40,507 nucleotides of DNA from Alphaproteobacteria bacterium UBA1303 (lineage in GTDB: Bacteria > Pseudomonadota > Alphaproteobacteria > Micropepsales > Micropepsaceae): the NCBI GenBank assembly GCA_002307315.1, contig DBTZ01000017.1, positions 1,117-41,623 of the forward strand, given 5' to 3'. Below, piece by piece: positions 15,392-24,449 of the stretch. Numbering within the stretch: the first letter of the stretch is position 1; each line of letters begins with the position of its first letter. The notes beneath the pieces are model-generated. The model ran no database searches. It saw only the letters and a list, made by a program, of their open reading frames with translations, and was not told the DNA's origin. The translations under genes were made by a program, and so were the position numbers.

Positions 15392-17350
15392 ATGCGTTCG
15401 CCTGCCGTCAAGCGCATAACCGAAATGACCGGGCGCGGACTCATTCTCGGCGTAGCGATCACCTTGGTGTTCACCGCCGCCAATGTTTACCTCGGTCTGA
15501 AGGTCGGCCTCACCATCGCCACCTCGATCCCGGCGGCGGTAATTTCGATGGCGGTACTGGCGGCGTTCAAGGATTCCTCGATCCTGGAAAACAACATCGT
15601 GCAGACGGTGGCTTCGGCGGCGGGCACCCTGTCGGCGATCATCTACGTACTGCCCGGTCTTTTGATCGTCGGCTGGTGGACGGGCTTTCCGTTCTGGACC
15701 TCGTTCTGGATCTGTGCCGCCGGCGGCATTCTCGGCGTGCTGTTCACCATCCCCCTGCGCCGGGCGATGGTCACGACCTCCGATCTTCCGTACCCGGAAG
15801 GCGTGGCGGCGGCGCAAGTGCTGGAAGTCGGCGACGCCGCGCGCAAATCCGCCGGCAAGGACAAGACCACCGCCGAAGGACTGATGGCAGTGATCTGGGG
15901 ATCGATCGCCTCGGCGGCACTGGCGGCATTGGCCGCCACCCGTATCGCCGCCGGCGAATTCACCCGCTACATTTCTTTCGGCAAGGGCGCGTTCAGCGGC
16001 TTCAACCCGTCTTTCTCGCTGGCGCTGCTCGGTGCCGGCTATCTGGTCGGCTTGTCGGTCGGCGTCGCCATGCTGCTGGGCCTGTCGATCGCCTGGGCCG
16101 GCGCCATTCCGCTTCTGACGATGGCGACGCCGCAAGGCGGGCTGTCGGTCGAGGACTTCGTTTATTCGATCTGGCTGCACAAGGTGCGCTTCATCGGGGC
16201 CGGCACCATCGGCGTCGCCGCGCTGTGGACGCTGACCAAACTCGCCGGCCCGGTGGTCGGCGGCGTGATCGGTACGTTGCAGGCATCGAAGAAAAAAACC
16301 GAAAACGGCGATACCCGCGATGTCGATATGTCGCCTGCCTGGATCGGCATCCTCGCCATCGTCTGCCTCGTCGTCATCTATTTCCTGTTGCAGACCTTTT
16401 TCGCCGCGACGCCGCTGGCCGGCGGTGCCAAAACGCTGATTCTTACCGCCCTGCCCTTTATTTTCGTCGGCGGCTTCCTGGTGGCGGCGATCACCGGCTA
16501 CATGGCCGGACTGATCGGCGCCTCGAACAGCCCGATTTCCGGCGTCGGCATTCTGGCCATCGTGATCTGCGCCACCTTGCTGGCGGCGGTGGCGAACCCG
16601 CCGCCGGAGGCGCGCCAGGCGCTGGTGGCCTATGCCTTGTTCGCTACCGCGATCGTGTTCGCCATCGCCACGATTTCGAACAACAACCTGCAAGACCTTA
16701 AAACCGGCCAACTGGTCGGCGCTACTCCTCGCGCCCAGCAATGGGCGTTGGTCGTCGGCGTCATCGCCGGTGCGGCGGTAATTCCTCCGGTGCTCAATCT
16801 GCTGGCTCAAGCCTATGGCTTTGCCGGTGCCCCGCATGTCGCCGATGCGGCGGTCAGGCCGTTGGGGGCGCCGCAAGCCAACCTGATAGCGGCGCTGGCC
16901 CAAGGCGTGATCGAGCGGAAGCTCGATATGCAGATGCTGGGCATCGGTGCCGCGCTCGGCGTCGCGCTGGTGGCGCTGGACGAGGTCTTCGGCAAGCTCA
17001 AATGGTTACGCCTGCCGCCGTTATGCGTCGGCATAGGCATTTATCTGCCGATGTCGGCAACACTGCCGGTGGTGATCGGAGCGGTTTTGGGCTGGTTCTA
17101 CGACCGCTGGACGACTCGCACGGGCAATCCCGAACGCGCCAAGCGGCTGGCGGTGCTGGTGGCTTCGGGGCTGATCGTCGGCGAAAGCCTGTTCGGCGTG
17201 ATTAACGCCGGACTGATCGTCGCGGGCGTACCGCTGATGTTGGTGCCCGAAGACTTCGCTTTAGCCCCCTATCTCGGCGCCGCAGGGTTTTTCGGGCTGA
17301 TTCTCTGGCTTTACCATTGGATAATGCGGCGGACAAAAAGATCATTGTAG
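15392..17350 (+). CDS. OPT-family oligopeptide transporter
   Basis: A 652-residue polytopic inner-membrane protein of the oligopeptide transporter (OPT) superfamily, proton-coupled carriers of small peptides or metal chelates. About 14-16 hydrophobic segments can be traced along its whole length. Family motifs include the N-terminal GLILGVAITLVFTAANVYLG, the PYPEGVAAAQVLEVGD motif (around residues 131-146), and GLIGASNSPISGVGI. The charged loop KKKTENGDTRDVDMS is a cytosolic or periplasmic linker. The ATG lies 12 bases after hairpin element C, so the hairpin array forms the immediate upstream region and may affect expression. It has no transport partner genes next to it, as expected for a single-subunit carrier. 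The substrate cannot be assigned. Confidence 0.93.
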   Translation: MRSPAVKRITEMTGRGLILGVAITLVFTAANVYLGLKVGLTIATSIPAAVISMAVLAAFKDSSILENNIVQTVASAAGTLSAIIYVLPGLLIVGWWTGFPFWTSFWICAAGGILGVLFTIPLRRAMVTTSDLPYPEGVAAAQVLEVGDAARKSAGKDKTTAEGLMAVIWGSIASAALAALAATRIAAGEFTRYISFGKGAFSGFNPSFSLALLGAGYLVGLSVGVAMLLGLSIAWAGAIPLLTMATPQGGLSVEDFVYSIWLHKVRFIGAGTIGVAALWTLTKLAGPVVGGVIGTLQASKKKTENGDTRDVDMSPAWIGILAIVCLVVIYFLLQTFFAATPLAGGAKTLILTALPFIFVGGFLVAAITGYMAGLIGASNSPISGVGILAIVICATLLAAVANPPPEARQALVAYALFATAIVFAIATISNNNLQDLKTGQLVGATPRAQQWALVVGVIAGAAVIPPVLNLLAQAYGFAGAPHVADAAVRPLGAPQANLIAALAQGVIERKLDMQMLGIGAALGVALVALDEVFGKLKWLRLPPLCVGIGIYLPMSATLPVVIGAVLGWFYDRWTTRTGNPERAKRLAVLVASGLIVGESLFGVINAGLIVAGVPLMLVPEDFALAPYLGAAGFFGLILWLYHWIMRRTKRSL

Positions 17351-17416
17351 CGTAAAATACTTTGAATCCAGCCGGATGGCCGTATAGTAGGCATGGTAAC
17401 CTGTGGCTGGGCCCCC

Positions 17417-18112
17417 ATGTCAAACATCGCATTGGTCGACGACGACAAGAATATTCTAGCCTCCGTCTCCATGTTGCTGGAGCAGGAAGGTTATCACATT
17501 CACACGTTTAGCGACAGTTCGGCTGCGTTGACGGCGCTGACCGCGGCACCGCCCGATCTGGCCATTCTCGACATCAAGATGCCGCGGATGGACGGCATGG
17601 AGCTGTTGCGCCGCCTGCGCCAGAAAATCGACATACCGGTGATCTTCCTTACCTCCAAGGACGAGGAGATCGATGAGTTGATGGGGCTGAATGCCGGCGC
17701 CGATGACTACATCCGCAAACCGTTCTCGCAACGACTATTGCTGGAGCGGGTCAAGGCCGTGTTGCGCCGTGCCGAGGGCCACAAGGACGGCGAGGTTCCC
17801 AACGCCCAGACCGAAATCGTGCGCGGCAGACTGGCGCTCGATCCGTTGCGTCACGAATGTACGTGGAACGGCGCGCCAGTACGCCTGACGGTGACCGAAT
17901 TTCTCATCCTGCAATGCCTGGCGCAGCGCCCGGGCTTCGTCAAAAGCCGCGATGCGCTGATGGACTCGGCCTACGACGATCAGGTCTACGTCGACGACCG
18001 CACCATCGATTCCCACATCAAGCGCCTACGCAAGAAGTTCAAGATGGTGGACGACGGTTTCGAGTCGATCGAAACGCTTTACGGAGTCGGATATCGCTAT
18101 CGTGAAGTTTGA
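17417..18112 (+). CDS. chvI: response regulator ChvI
   Basis: An OmpR/PhoB-class response regulator of 231 residues when started at MSNIALVDDDKN; an upstream in-frame start at 17393 adds eight residues that the family lacks. The receiver has Asp8-Asp9-Asp10, phospho-acceptor Asp52 in ILDIKMPRMDG and Lys101 in RKPFS. The C-terminal winged helix runs from about 125 to 231 with TVTEFLILQCLAQRPGF and DDRTIDSHIKRLRKKF. NIALVDDDKNILASVSMLLE is characteristic of ChvI, which in alphaproteobacteria controls envelope, acid and exopolysaccharide responses. The 3' end overlaps chvG by 11 bases. Confidence 0.93.
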   Translation: MSNIALVDDDKNILASVSMLLEQEGYHIHTFSDSSAALTALTAAPPDLAILDIKMPRMDGMELLRRLRQKIDIPVIFLTSKDEEIDELMGLNAGADDYIRKPFSQRLLLERVKAVLRRAEGHKDGEVPNAQTEIVRGRLALDPLRHECTWNGAPVRLTVTEFLILQCLAQRPGFVKSRDALMDSAYDDQVYVDDRTIDSHIKRLRKKFKMVDDGFESIETLYGVGYRYREV

Positions 18113-19691
18113 CGATCTTGTCGGTCTGTGGCGCCGTTCGCGGCCTTCGCTGCTGGGCCGACGGATCATCTACATCAATCTATTTGTTTTTCTGCTTTTG
18201 GTAGCCGGGGTAATCGCGGTGCAGTCGAACCGCGAAGGGCTGGTGGACGAACGGCTTACCGGCATCGAAGAGCAGGCGCGCATCGTCGCCAATACCCTGG
18301 CCGAATACGCCACCGTCAACGACTCGCTGTCGCTCAACGAGCAGGATGCCGGCCCCCTGATGCGCGAACTTTTGGCACCGACCCGTCTGCGTGCCAGACT
18401 TTACGACAAGGACGGAATGCTGGTGATCGACACCCGCAATCTTCTCGCTCGCAATATCGTGCAGACCGCCGACCTGCCGCCGACCGACGATTGGAGCCGG
18501 TTCAGACAATGGCTCGGCCGACTGACGGATTATCTTTTCGGGGTGCGGCCGTTCTCCAGCCTCGACACCTATTTCGAAACCGCCGGCGACGGACGTGCCT
18601 ATCGCGAGGTGGCGGCCGCGATAAAGGGCGATGCCACTTCGGCCGAGCGGCTCGACGATCAGAACAAGCTGGTGCTGTCGGTGGCGGTTCCGGTCGAACG
18701 GTTCAAGGCGATCTACGGCGTATTGCTGGTCTCGACCGAGGAAGGCGACATCGACGACATCCTGCGCGAGGAGCGCGCCACATTGATCGAGTTCTTCGTG
18801 CTGGCGCTCTTGGCGACGCTGATTTCCGGCCTTTATTTGTCTCGCGTCATCGCCGAGCCGATCAACACGCTGGCCGAGGCCGCCGATTCGGTAAGCAAGG
18901 GCCGCGCCGGTCGTGAGGCGTTGCCCGACATGTCGGCGCGCAAGGACGAAATCGGCGATCTGTCGGTCAGTATGACGGCGATGACCCGCGCTCTCTACAA
19001 TCGCATCGACGCAATCGAAAGTTTCGCCGCCGACGTGGCGCACGAATTGAAAAATCCGCTGACGAGTTTGCATAGCGCGGTCGACATGTTTTCTCGCGCC
19101 AAGGACGATGAAACGCGCCAACGCCTTCTCGACATCGTCCATGCCGACGTTAAGCGCATCGACCGGCTGATCACCGATATTTCCGACGCCTCGCGGCTGG
19201 ACGCCGAACTGTCGCGCGAGAAGCGCGAACCGGTGGCGATCGATCGGTTCCTCGAAACCATCCACGAAATATACGGCTACACCGAGATCCCGCGCGGGGT
19301 GAAGCTGAAGCTCGATTTACGCCTGCCGCCGGGGGTATTCGTGCAGGGCCGCGACGAGCGGCTTGGCCAAGTAATCCGCAACCTGATCGACAACGCCATT
19401 TCTTTCAGTCCCGATAATGGCACCGTAACCGTTGTCGCCTGGACCGATTTCAACAAGGTATTCATCGCCGTCGACGACGAAGGCCCCGGTGTCCCGCCGG
19501 AAAACTTGGAGACCATTTTCCAGCGTTTCTATACCTCGCGTCCGCCCGAGCAGGGCTTCGGCAAAAATTCCGGCCTCGGCCTTTCCATCGCCCGCCAGAT
19601 CGTGGTCGGTCACGGCGGCCGCATCTGGGCGGAAAACCGCGACCGCGGCGCCCGCTTTACCGTCGAATTGCCGGAAACGATTTCGACATGA
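18102..19691 (+). CDS. chvG: sensor histidine kinase ChvG
   Basis: A 529-residue inner-membrane histidine kinase. TM1 (about 22-40) and TM2 (about 229-249) enclose a ~190-residue periplasmic sensing domain of the ChvG type; then come HAMP (about 250-305), HisKA with His314 in DVAHELKNPLTSLHSAVDMF, and HATPase_c with N-box NLIDNAISFSP, DDEGPGVP and GLGLSIARQI. It starts with GTG at 18102, inside the last codons of chvI, giving translational coupling. ChvG senses envelope or pH stress and phosphorylates ChvI. In many alphaproteobacteria the HPr kinase gene hprK and PTS genes follow; here a lipoprotein gene follows instead. Confidence 0.93.
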   Translation: MKFDDLVGLWRRSRPSLLGRRIIYINLFVFLLLVAGVIAVQSNREGLVDERLTGIEEQARIVANTLAEYATVNDSLSLNEQDAGPLMRELLAPTRLRARLYDKDGMLVIDTRNLLARNIVQTADLPPTDDWSRFRQWLGRLTDYLFGVRPFSSLDTYFETAGDGRAYREVAAAIKGDATSAERLDDQNKLVLSVAVPVERFKAIYGVLLVSTEEGDIDDILREERATLIEFFVLALLATLISGLYLSRVIAEPINTLAEAADSVSKGRAGREALPDMSARKDEIGDLSVSMTAMTRALYNRIDAIESFAADVAHELKNPLTSLHSAVDMFSRAKDDETRQRLLDIVHADVKRIDRLITDISDASRLDAELSREKREPVAIDRFLETIHEIYGYTEIPRGVKLKLDLRLPPGVFVQGRDERLGQVIRNLIDNAISFSPDNGTVTVVAWTDFNKVFIAVDDEGPGVPPENLETIFQRFYTSRPPEQGFGKNSGLGLSIARQIVVGHGGRIWAENRDRGARFTVELPETIST

Positions 19692-19747
19692 CGGATTACA
19701 TCGCCCCACGGGCTTGATATATTGTCGGCGAACGAACGGGTAATGCA

Positions 19748-21154
19748 ATGAAGATATACGGTTTAGCGGCGGCGATTTCGGCGGCGTTGCTGTCGGCGGC
19801 GTGTACGATAGATGTCCATCAGGACATGGTGACCCATACCAACGGTAGCCTCGGTGTTCTCGCCGCGGGAAGGCCGGCGGTTTCGGCGCGGGTTGGGAAC
19901 GCCTATCGGTTCGATATTTTTTCCATTCCGTCCGCTGCCGGACCGCTGCATGCGGTATTGGCGGTTAGCGATCCTAAGCGGCCGTTGATCGTCTTTTGCG
20001 GCGGCAACCGTTTTCACGAAAGCGCGGACGGCGGAAGGATCGTTGAGGTTCTGGCTACCTTCGGCGACGTTTTGCTGTTCGACTATCCCGGTCTCGGCCA
20101 AAGCAAAGGAGCCGGTACCAAGGCGGACTATCTCGCGGCAGTCGGCGCCGTATCGCAACGCGTAAGCGATATCGCCGCGACGCGCCCCGGCAAACTGGTG
20201 TTCTGGGGCTATTCGATGGGCGGCGGTTTCTGCGCCGCCTTGGCGTCGCGGGCGCAAAAGGAATCGCTACTGGTGATGGCCGGCACCTTCGCCCGGGTAA
20301 AAGATGCCGCCGACGGGTTGATCGAAGAACGTCTGTGGCTTTCGCCGCTGTATCGCGCCCGCGTGCGGGACGATGCACTCGATTTCGACGTGCCGGCGCT
20401 GTTGGCACGGTATGCCGGACCGATTGTGGTAGTGTCCTCAAAAGTCGACAGCACCATCACTTACCCGGTCAGTCGAAAGCTGGCGCAAAAATTAACCGAC
20501 GAAGGGCGCCGCGTGTCCTTCGTCGCGCTCGACGACGCCCACCATGCTCTGTTGCATTTTTCGCCGGATTTCCTTCCCAAGATGACGGCGGCGCTGCGCC
20601 CATTCGGCATCGAAGCCGAGCCGCTGGCCGGGGACTTGCCTTCGGCACTCGATGCGAAACCGTGCGGCTCGCCGCGCGTAACCGACGGTTGCGGCACCCT
20701 GATCTGGCCGGATGGCAGCACCTATATCGGCGGCTTCAGGAACGGACTGTTCCACGGCAAGGGCGTTGTCGCCTTCGCCGACGGATCGAAACTGGAGGCC
20801 GAATACGTCGACGGCAACGGCGTCGGCAACGCTACCTTTTCGGCCGCCGACGGCGGCATCGTCTCCGGTCCGTTCCTGGACACGTATGCGACAAAAACCG
20901 ATACGGCATCGCCCGTGCCGGCGGGTTCCCCCGGGAAAATCCGTATTGCGGTTTCCTTCCTTGTCGGGGCGGATGGCGTCATTTCGAACGCAACGGCGAG
21001 TTTGCCGAAAACGCTCTCGGAAGACGACGGCATTCGGTTTCTGACGGGGGCAAAGCGGTTACTCTCGGCACGGCACTATCGTCCGGCGACGGTAAACGGC
21101 CGGCCGGTGCCGGCACCCGCCTTCGTGCTTCCTACTTTTACGCCGCAGGAATGA
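19748..21154 (+). CDS. lipoprotein fusing an alpha/beta hydrolase, a MORN stretch and a TonB-C-like domain
   Basis: A 468-residue exported protein. The N-terminal hydrophobic segment ends in LLSAAC with a possible lipidated Cys19, although the -3 residue is Ser. Residues about 50-285 form an alpha/beta hydrolase with oxyanion-side FCGGNRFH, nucleophile Ser156 in GYSMGG, Asp234 in SSKVDSTI and His265/266 in DDAHHALL, so the triad looks complete. Residues about 317-370 contain MORN-like repeats (GTLIWPDGSTYIGGFRNGLF and following). The C-terminus (about 397-465) resembles the TonB C-terminal domain, ending YRPATVNGRPVPAPAFVLP. I do not know a characterised protein with this order. It lies 56 bases after chvG and 204 bases before the copper ATPase. 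Confidence 0.78.
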   Translation: MKIYGLAAAISAALLSAACTIDVHQDMVTHTNGSLGVLAAGRPAVSARVGNAYRFDIFSIPSAAGPLHAVLAVSDPKRPLIVFCGGNRFHESADGGRIVEVLATFGDVLLFDYPGLGQSKGAGTKADYLAAVGAVSQRVSDIAATRPGKLVFWGYSMGGGFCAALASRAQKESLLVMAGTFARVKDAADGLIEERLWLSPLYRARVRDDALDFDVPALLARYAGPIVVVSSKVDSTITYPVSRKLAQKLTDEGRRVSFVALDDAHHALLHFSPDFLPKMTAALRPFGIEAEPLAGDLPSALDAKPCGSPRVTDGCGTLIWPDGSTYIGGFRNGLFHGKGVVAFADGSKLEAEYVDGNGVGNATFSAADGGIVSGPFLDTYATKTDTASPVPAGSPGKIRIAVSFLVGADGVISNATASLPKTLSEDDGIRFLTGAKRLLSARHYRPATVNGRPVPAPAFVLPTFTPQE

Positions 21155-21358
21155 CCCTACGACCGACTGGGTTGCGAACGGCGAACAACTGCGCCACCAT
21201 GCTTTCTTGGGGTATCGGACGATCCCGTGTCGTCGAAAGAACGTACCGTCGCATCGACAATTCTCGATTGGGTGTGCGGCGCTCGACATAGCGGATCTTT
21301 GTGGCAATCGGGATGAATTGCGTAGAGTTCGCCGAACTGATGGAGCCGATCGGCCGCT

Positions 21359-23623
21359 ATGGAAAACAAGGTTTTCGATCCCGTCTGCGGTATGACGCCG
21401 GAACCCAATGCCGCCCGCACCGCTGGATTGGTTGCGACCTACGGCAACAAGGAGTTTTTCTTCTGTTGCGCCACGTGCAAGGCAAAGTTCGAGGCCGATC
21501 CGAAAAAGTATCTTGGGGCATCTCCCCATATCGCCTGCGGCGGCGCCTCGAATATAAAAGGAAAACGGGGCGCGTACGTCTGCCCAATGTGTCCGGAGGT
21601 ACGCGAAGACCGTCCCGGCGCCTGTCCGTCCTGCGGCATGGCGCTTGAGCCGGCAGACCCGACGGCGGCAGAAGACGACAGCGAATATCGCACGATGAAA
21701 TTCAAGCTGATCGTCGCACTGGTTTTTACTGCGCCGTTGTTTGTCTTGGCGATGGTATTCCGCGGACGATACCCGTGGGTCGAAGCCGCGCTTTCGGCGC
21801 CCGTAGCGCTGTGGGCGGGATGGTTCGTCTTCGTCCGCGGCTTCAAAGGCGCCCTCGCCGGCCGCGCCAATATGTTCACCTTGATCGGCCTCGGCGTCGG
21901 CACCACGTTTATCGCCAGTCTTTTGGGCCTTTTGTTTCCCCATCTCATCCCCGGCGCCTATCGCGGCGAAAGCGGGCCGCCGCATTATTTCGATGCCGCA
22001 GCGATGATCGTCACCCTGGTGTTGCTCGGCCAAGTGCTGGAACTGAAGGCGCGCAACAAAACCGGTGCCGCACTCAGGGCGCTGATGAAGCTGTCGCCCA
22101 AGACGGTGCGTCGCAAAACCGCGGACGGCATCGAAGACGTGCCGCTGGAAATGGTGACGGTCGGAGACTTGCTGGTGGTCTCGCCCGGCGAGGCGGTCCC
22201 GACCGACGGCATGGTGATCGAAGGCGAATGCGCGATCGACGAGGCGCTGATGACTGGCGAGGCCATGCCGGTGGCCAAGGCCCCGGGCGATGCGGTGGCC
22301 GGCGGTACGCTCAACGGCAGCGGGGCCTTCGTCATGCGCGCGCTTGCCGTCGGCGCCGATACCAAACTGGCGCGGATCGTGGCGCTGGTGGCCGAGGCTC
22401 AGCGCAGCCGTGCCCCGGCTCAAAGCCTGGCCGATAAAGCCGCATCCTTCTTTGTCCCAGCCGTAGTGCTTTCCGCGTTTGCCGCCGCAGGGCTGTGGCT
22501 GTGGTTCGGCACCGGCATCGACATGGCGCTTTTGGCGGCGGTTTCGGTGCTGGTCATTGCCTGCCCCTGTGCGCTGGGATTGGCCACGCCGATGTCGGTG
22601 ATGGTGGCCGTCGGCAAAGGCGCACTGTCGGGCGTGTTGATCAAGTCCGCCGCGTCGCTCGAGAACTTCGCTCATGCCGACATTCTGGTGATCGACAAAA
22701 CCGGCACGTTGACCGAGGGCAAGCCGCAGCTTCACGCCGTACGCGCGCTGGGCGACGACGAAGACAAAATCTTGGCGCTGGCCGCATCGCTGTGCAGCCT
22801 GAGCACTCATCCGTTGTCGCGTGCGGTGTGCGAGGCGGCCGATGCGCGCGGTTTGAAACTTTCGCCAGTCACGGAATTTTCCAGCGTCGTCGGCATGGGC
22901 TTGCGCGGCATGATCGCGGGGATGCGCCTTGCCGTCGGCCGGGCCGATTTTCTGCAAAACGGTCCGGGCAACGCACATCTGGCGGTCGAAGCCGAACGTC
23001 TGCGCACCGAAGGTGCCAGCGTGATGTTTGTGGCGCGCAACGCCACGCCGATCGGTTTTATCGCGATTAAGGACATGCTCAAAGCGGATGCCCGCATTCG
23101 GCTGGACGAACTTAAAAAAGAAGGGCTGAAAATCGTCATCGCATCGGGAGACGAGGAAACCACCGTGCGGGCGGTGGCGCGCGAAACCGGCGTCGAGCAT
23201 TTCCATGCCGGCATGACGCCGGAAGACAAACTGAAGCTGGTCGACCGGCTGAAGCAGCGCGGCACGGTTGCCTTTGCCGGCGATGGCGTCAACGATGCGC
23301 CGGCGTTGGCCGCCGCCGACGTTGCCATTGCCATGGGAACCGGTTCGGACGCCGCCATTGCCGGCGCCGGCATAACCTTGCTGCGCGGCGATTTGGCCGC
23401 GTTGGTACAGGCACACAGGCTGGCGACGGCGACGGTACGAAATATGAAGGAAAATCTGTTTTTCGCATTCCTATATAACGCCGCCGGGGTGCCGTTGGCG
23501 GCCGGTGCCCTCTATCCCGTTACCGGTTGGCTACTGTCGCCGATGTTTGCCGCAGCGGCGATGAGTTTCAGCTCGCTATCGGTGATCGGAAACGCCTTGC
23601 GGTTACAGTGGGTTCGGCTATAA
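21359..23623 (+). CDS. copA: copper-type heavy-metal-transporting P1B ATPase
   Basis: A 754-residue P1B ATPase exporting monovalent copper-type ions from the cytosol. Instead of a classical HMA domain it begins with a YHS domain (about 5-52, DPVCGM and FCCATCKAKF) and a heavy-metal-binding zinc-ribbon-like domain (about 72-98, YVCPMCPEV, CPSCGMAL). The core has eight predicted transmembrane segments, the TGE actuator motif MTGEAMPV, metal-site CPC at 402-404, phosphorylated Asp446 in DKTGTLTEG, the HP motif in STHPLSRAV, and hinge GDGVNDAPAL. The C-terminal YNAAGVPLAAG and MSFSSLSV motifs point to the Cu(I) subgroup. In the HMBD the usual CPMHPEV is CPMCPEV, with His replaced by Cys. No CueR-type operator is obvious upstream. 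The symbol reflects the subgroup, not a tested function. Confidence 0.9.
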   Translation: MENKVFDPVCGMTPEPNAARTAGLVATYGNKEFFFCCATCKAKFEADPKKYLGASPHIACGGASNIKGKRGAYVCPMCPEVREDRPGACPSCGMALEPADPTAAEDDSEYRTMKFKLIVALVFTAPLFVLAMVFRGRYPWVEAALSAPVALWAGWFVFVRGFKGALAGRANMFTLIGLGVGTTFIASLLGLLFPHLIPGAYRGESGPPHYFDAAAMIVTLVLLGQVLELKARNKTGAALRALMKLSPKTVRRKTADGIEDVPLEMVTVGDLLVVSPGEAVPTDGMVIEGECAIDEALMTGEAMPVAKAPGDAVAGGTLNGSGAFVMRALAVGADTKLARIVALVAEAQRSRAPAQSLADKAASFFVPAVVLSAFAAAGLWLWFGTGIDMALLAAVSVLVIACPCALGLATPMSVMVAVGKGALSGVLIKSAASLENFAHADILVIDKTGTLTEGKPQLHAVRALGDDEDKILALAASLCSLSTHPLSRAVCEAADARGLKLSPVTEFSSVVGMGLRGMIAGMRLAVGRADFLQNGPGNAHLAVEAERLRTEGASVMFVARNATPIGFIAIKDMLKADARIRLDELKKEGLKIVIASGDEETTVRAVARETGVEHFHAGMTPEDKLKLVDRLKQRGTVAFAGDGVNDAPALAAADVAIAMGTGSDAAIAGAGITLLRGDLAALVQAHRLATATVRNMKENLFFAFLYNAAGVPLAAGALYPVTGWLLSPMFAAAAMSFSSLSVIGNALRLQWVRL

Positions 23624-23648
23624 CGAGTCCAACTTTGGGGCAAAGGCC

Positions 23649-24425
23649 ATGCGGATATTCATCAAGGCGGCCGCGGCGTTTTTTTTGTTGTTGTCGCCAA
23701 TCGCTGCGCAGGAGGATTCGGAAGGCGGCTACCTCGTCGGAAACGCCCGCGTCGACGGATCGTCGCTGCTGCCGCCGCCGCCGCTACCGGGCAGTACGCT
23801 ATATAAAAAAGATCGCAAAATCTTTCTTTCCACCCGTATCCTTAAAGACAGCAGCCGCTGGCGCATTGCCGCGGGCGACGACAACTTGAGCCCCGAAATC
23901 GTAGCCAAGGATTTTTCCTGCGCGCTCTCTTTTACGTTGGACAACGGCAGCGTACCGCATTTCTTCGCTCTGTATGCCAAAGTCAGCCGCGATTCCCGCT
24001 TTGCCTCGAGCAACGGCAAGAGGAAATTTCAGCGGCCGCGGCCGTTCGTCGGCAACGATGCGCCGATTTGCGTCGATCGGGATCGTTATGAAGGCACCAC
24101 CTCGTATCCGTCGGGCTATACGACCTTCATCTGGGCGATAACCCATATTATGGCCGATTTGGTTCCCGACCGCAGTAGCCAGATCGCCTCGCGCGGCATG
24201 GCCTTCGTCGATAACCGCGCGGTGTGCGGCGTCCATTGGGCCAGCGACATCGATGCGGGCAAGATCGTCGCCGACAGGCTCTATGCCGCTCTGCGGCGGA
24301 ATGCGGCTTTTCAAGCCGACATGCAGGCGGCCAGGGTAGAAATCGGCAGAATTCGCGCGACGGCGGCGAAACCCGATCCGCAATTCTGCAAAATTCAGAA
24401 TGCCGCACAGCGAAAACTCTGGTAG
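23649..24425 (+). CDS. class A acid phosphatase homologue with altered PSGH motif
   Basis: A 258-residue secreted PAP2-superfamily protein with a signal peptide (about 1-20, FFLLLSPIAA). The non-specific class A phosphatase signature is KX6RP, PSGH, SRX5HX3D. The first part is intact (Lys124 to Arg131-Pro132), but PSGH is PSGY with Tyr157 in place of the catalytic His, encoded by TAT, one base from CAT. The third part keeps Arg190, the nucleophilic His196 and Asp200 in NRAVCGVHWASD. It starts 25 bases after the ATPase gene and is followed after 24 bases by a closely related gene with an intact motif. Together they look like a tandem duplication in which this copy has lost a key general-acid residue. 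It may have low, changed or no activity. Confidence 0.9.
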   Translation: MRIFIKAAAAFFLLLSPIAAQEDSEGGYLVGNARVDGSSLLPPPPLPGSTLYKKDRKIFLSTRILKDSSRWRIAAGDDNLSPEIVAKDFSCALSFTLDNGSVPHFFALYAKVSRDSRFASSNGKRKFQRPRPFVGNDAPICVDRDRYEGTTSYPSGYTTFIWAITHIMADLVPDRSSQIASRGMAFVDNRAVCGVHWASDIDAGKIVADRLYAALRRNAAFQADMQAARVEIGRIRATAAKPDPQFCKIQNAAQRKLW

Positions 24426-24449
24426 ATATGCGCTTCCAAATTATGGCGT

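Noticed and set aside
21155..21358. Copper-responsive operator or small gene upstream of the ATPase
   Set aside because: No clear palindrome of the CueR/CsoR type was found, and the short frames there show no recognisable product.
21059..23416. A 785-codon open frame on the minus strand
   Set aside because: It is antisense to the copper ATPase, is rich in Gly/Arg/His/Gln with no recognisable domain, and results from the GC-rich codon pattern of the true gene.
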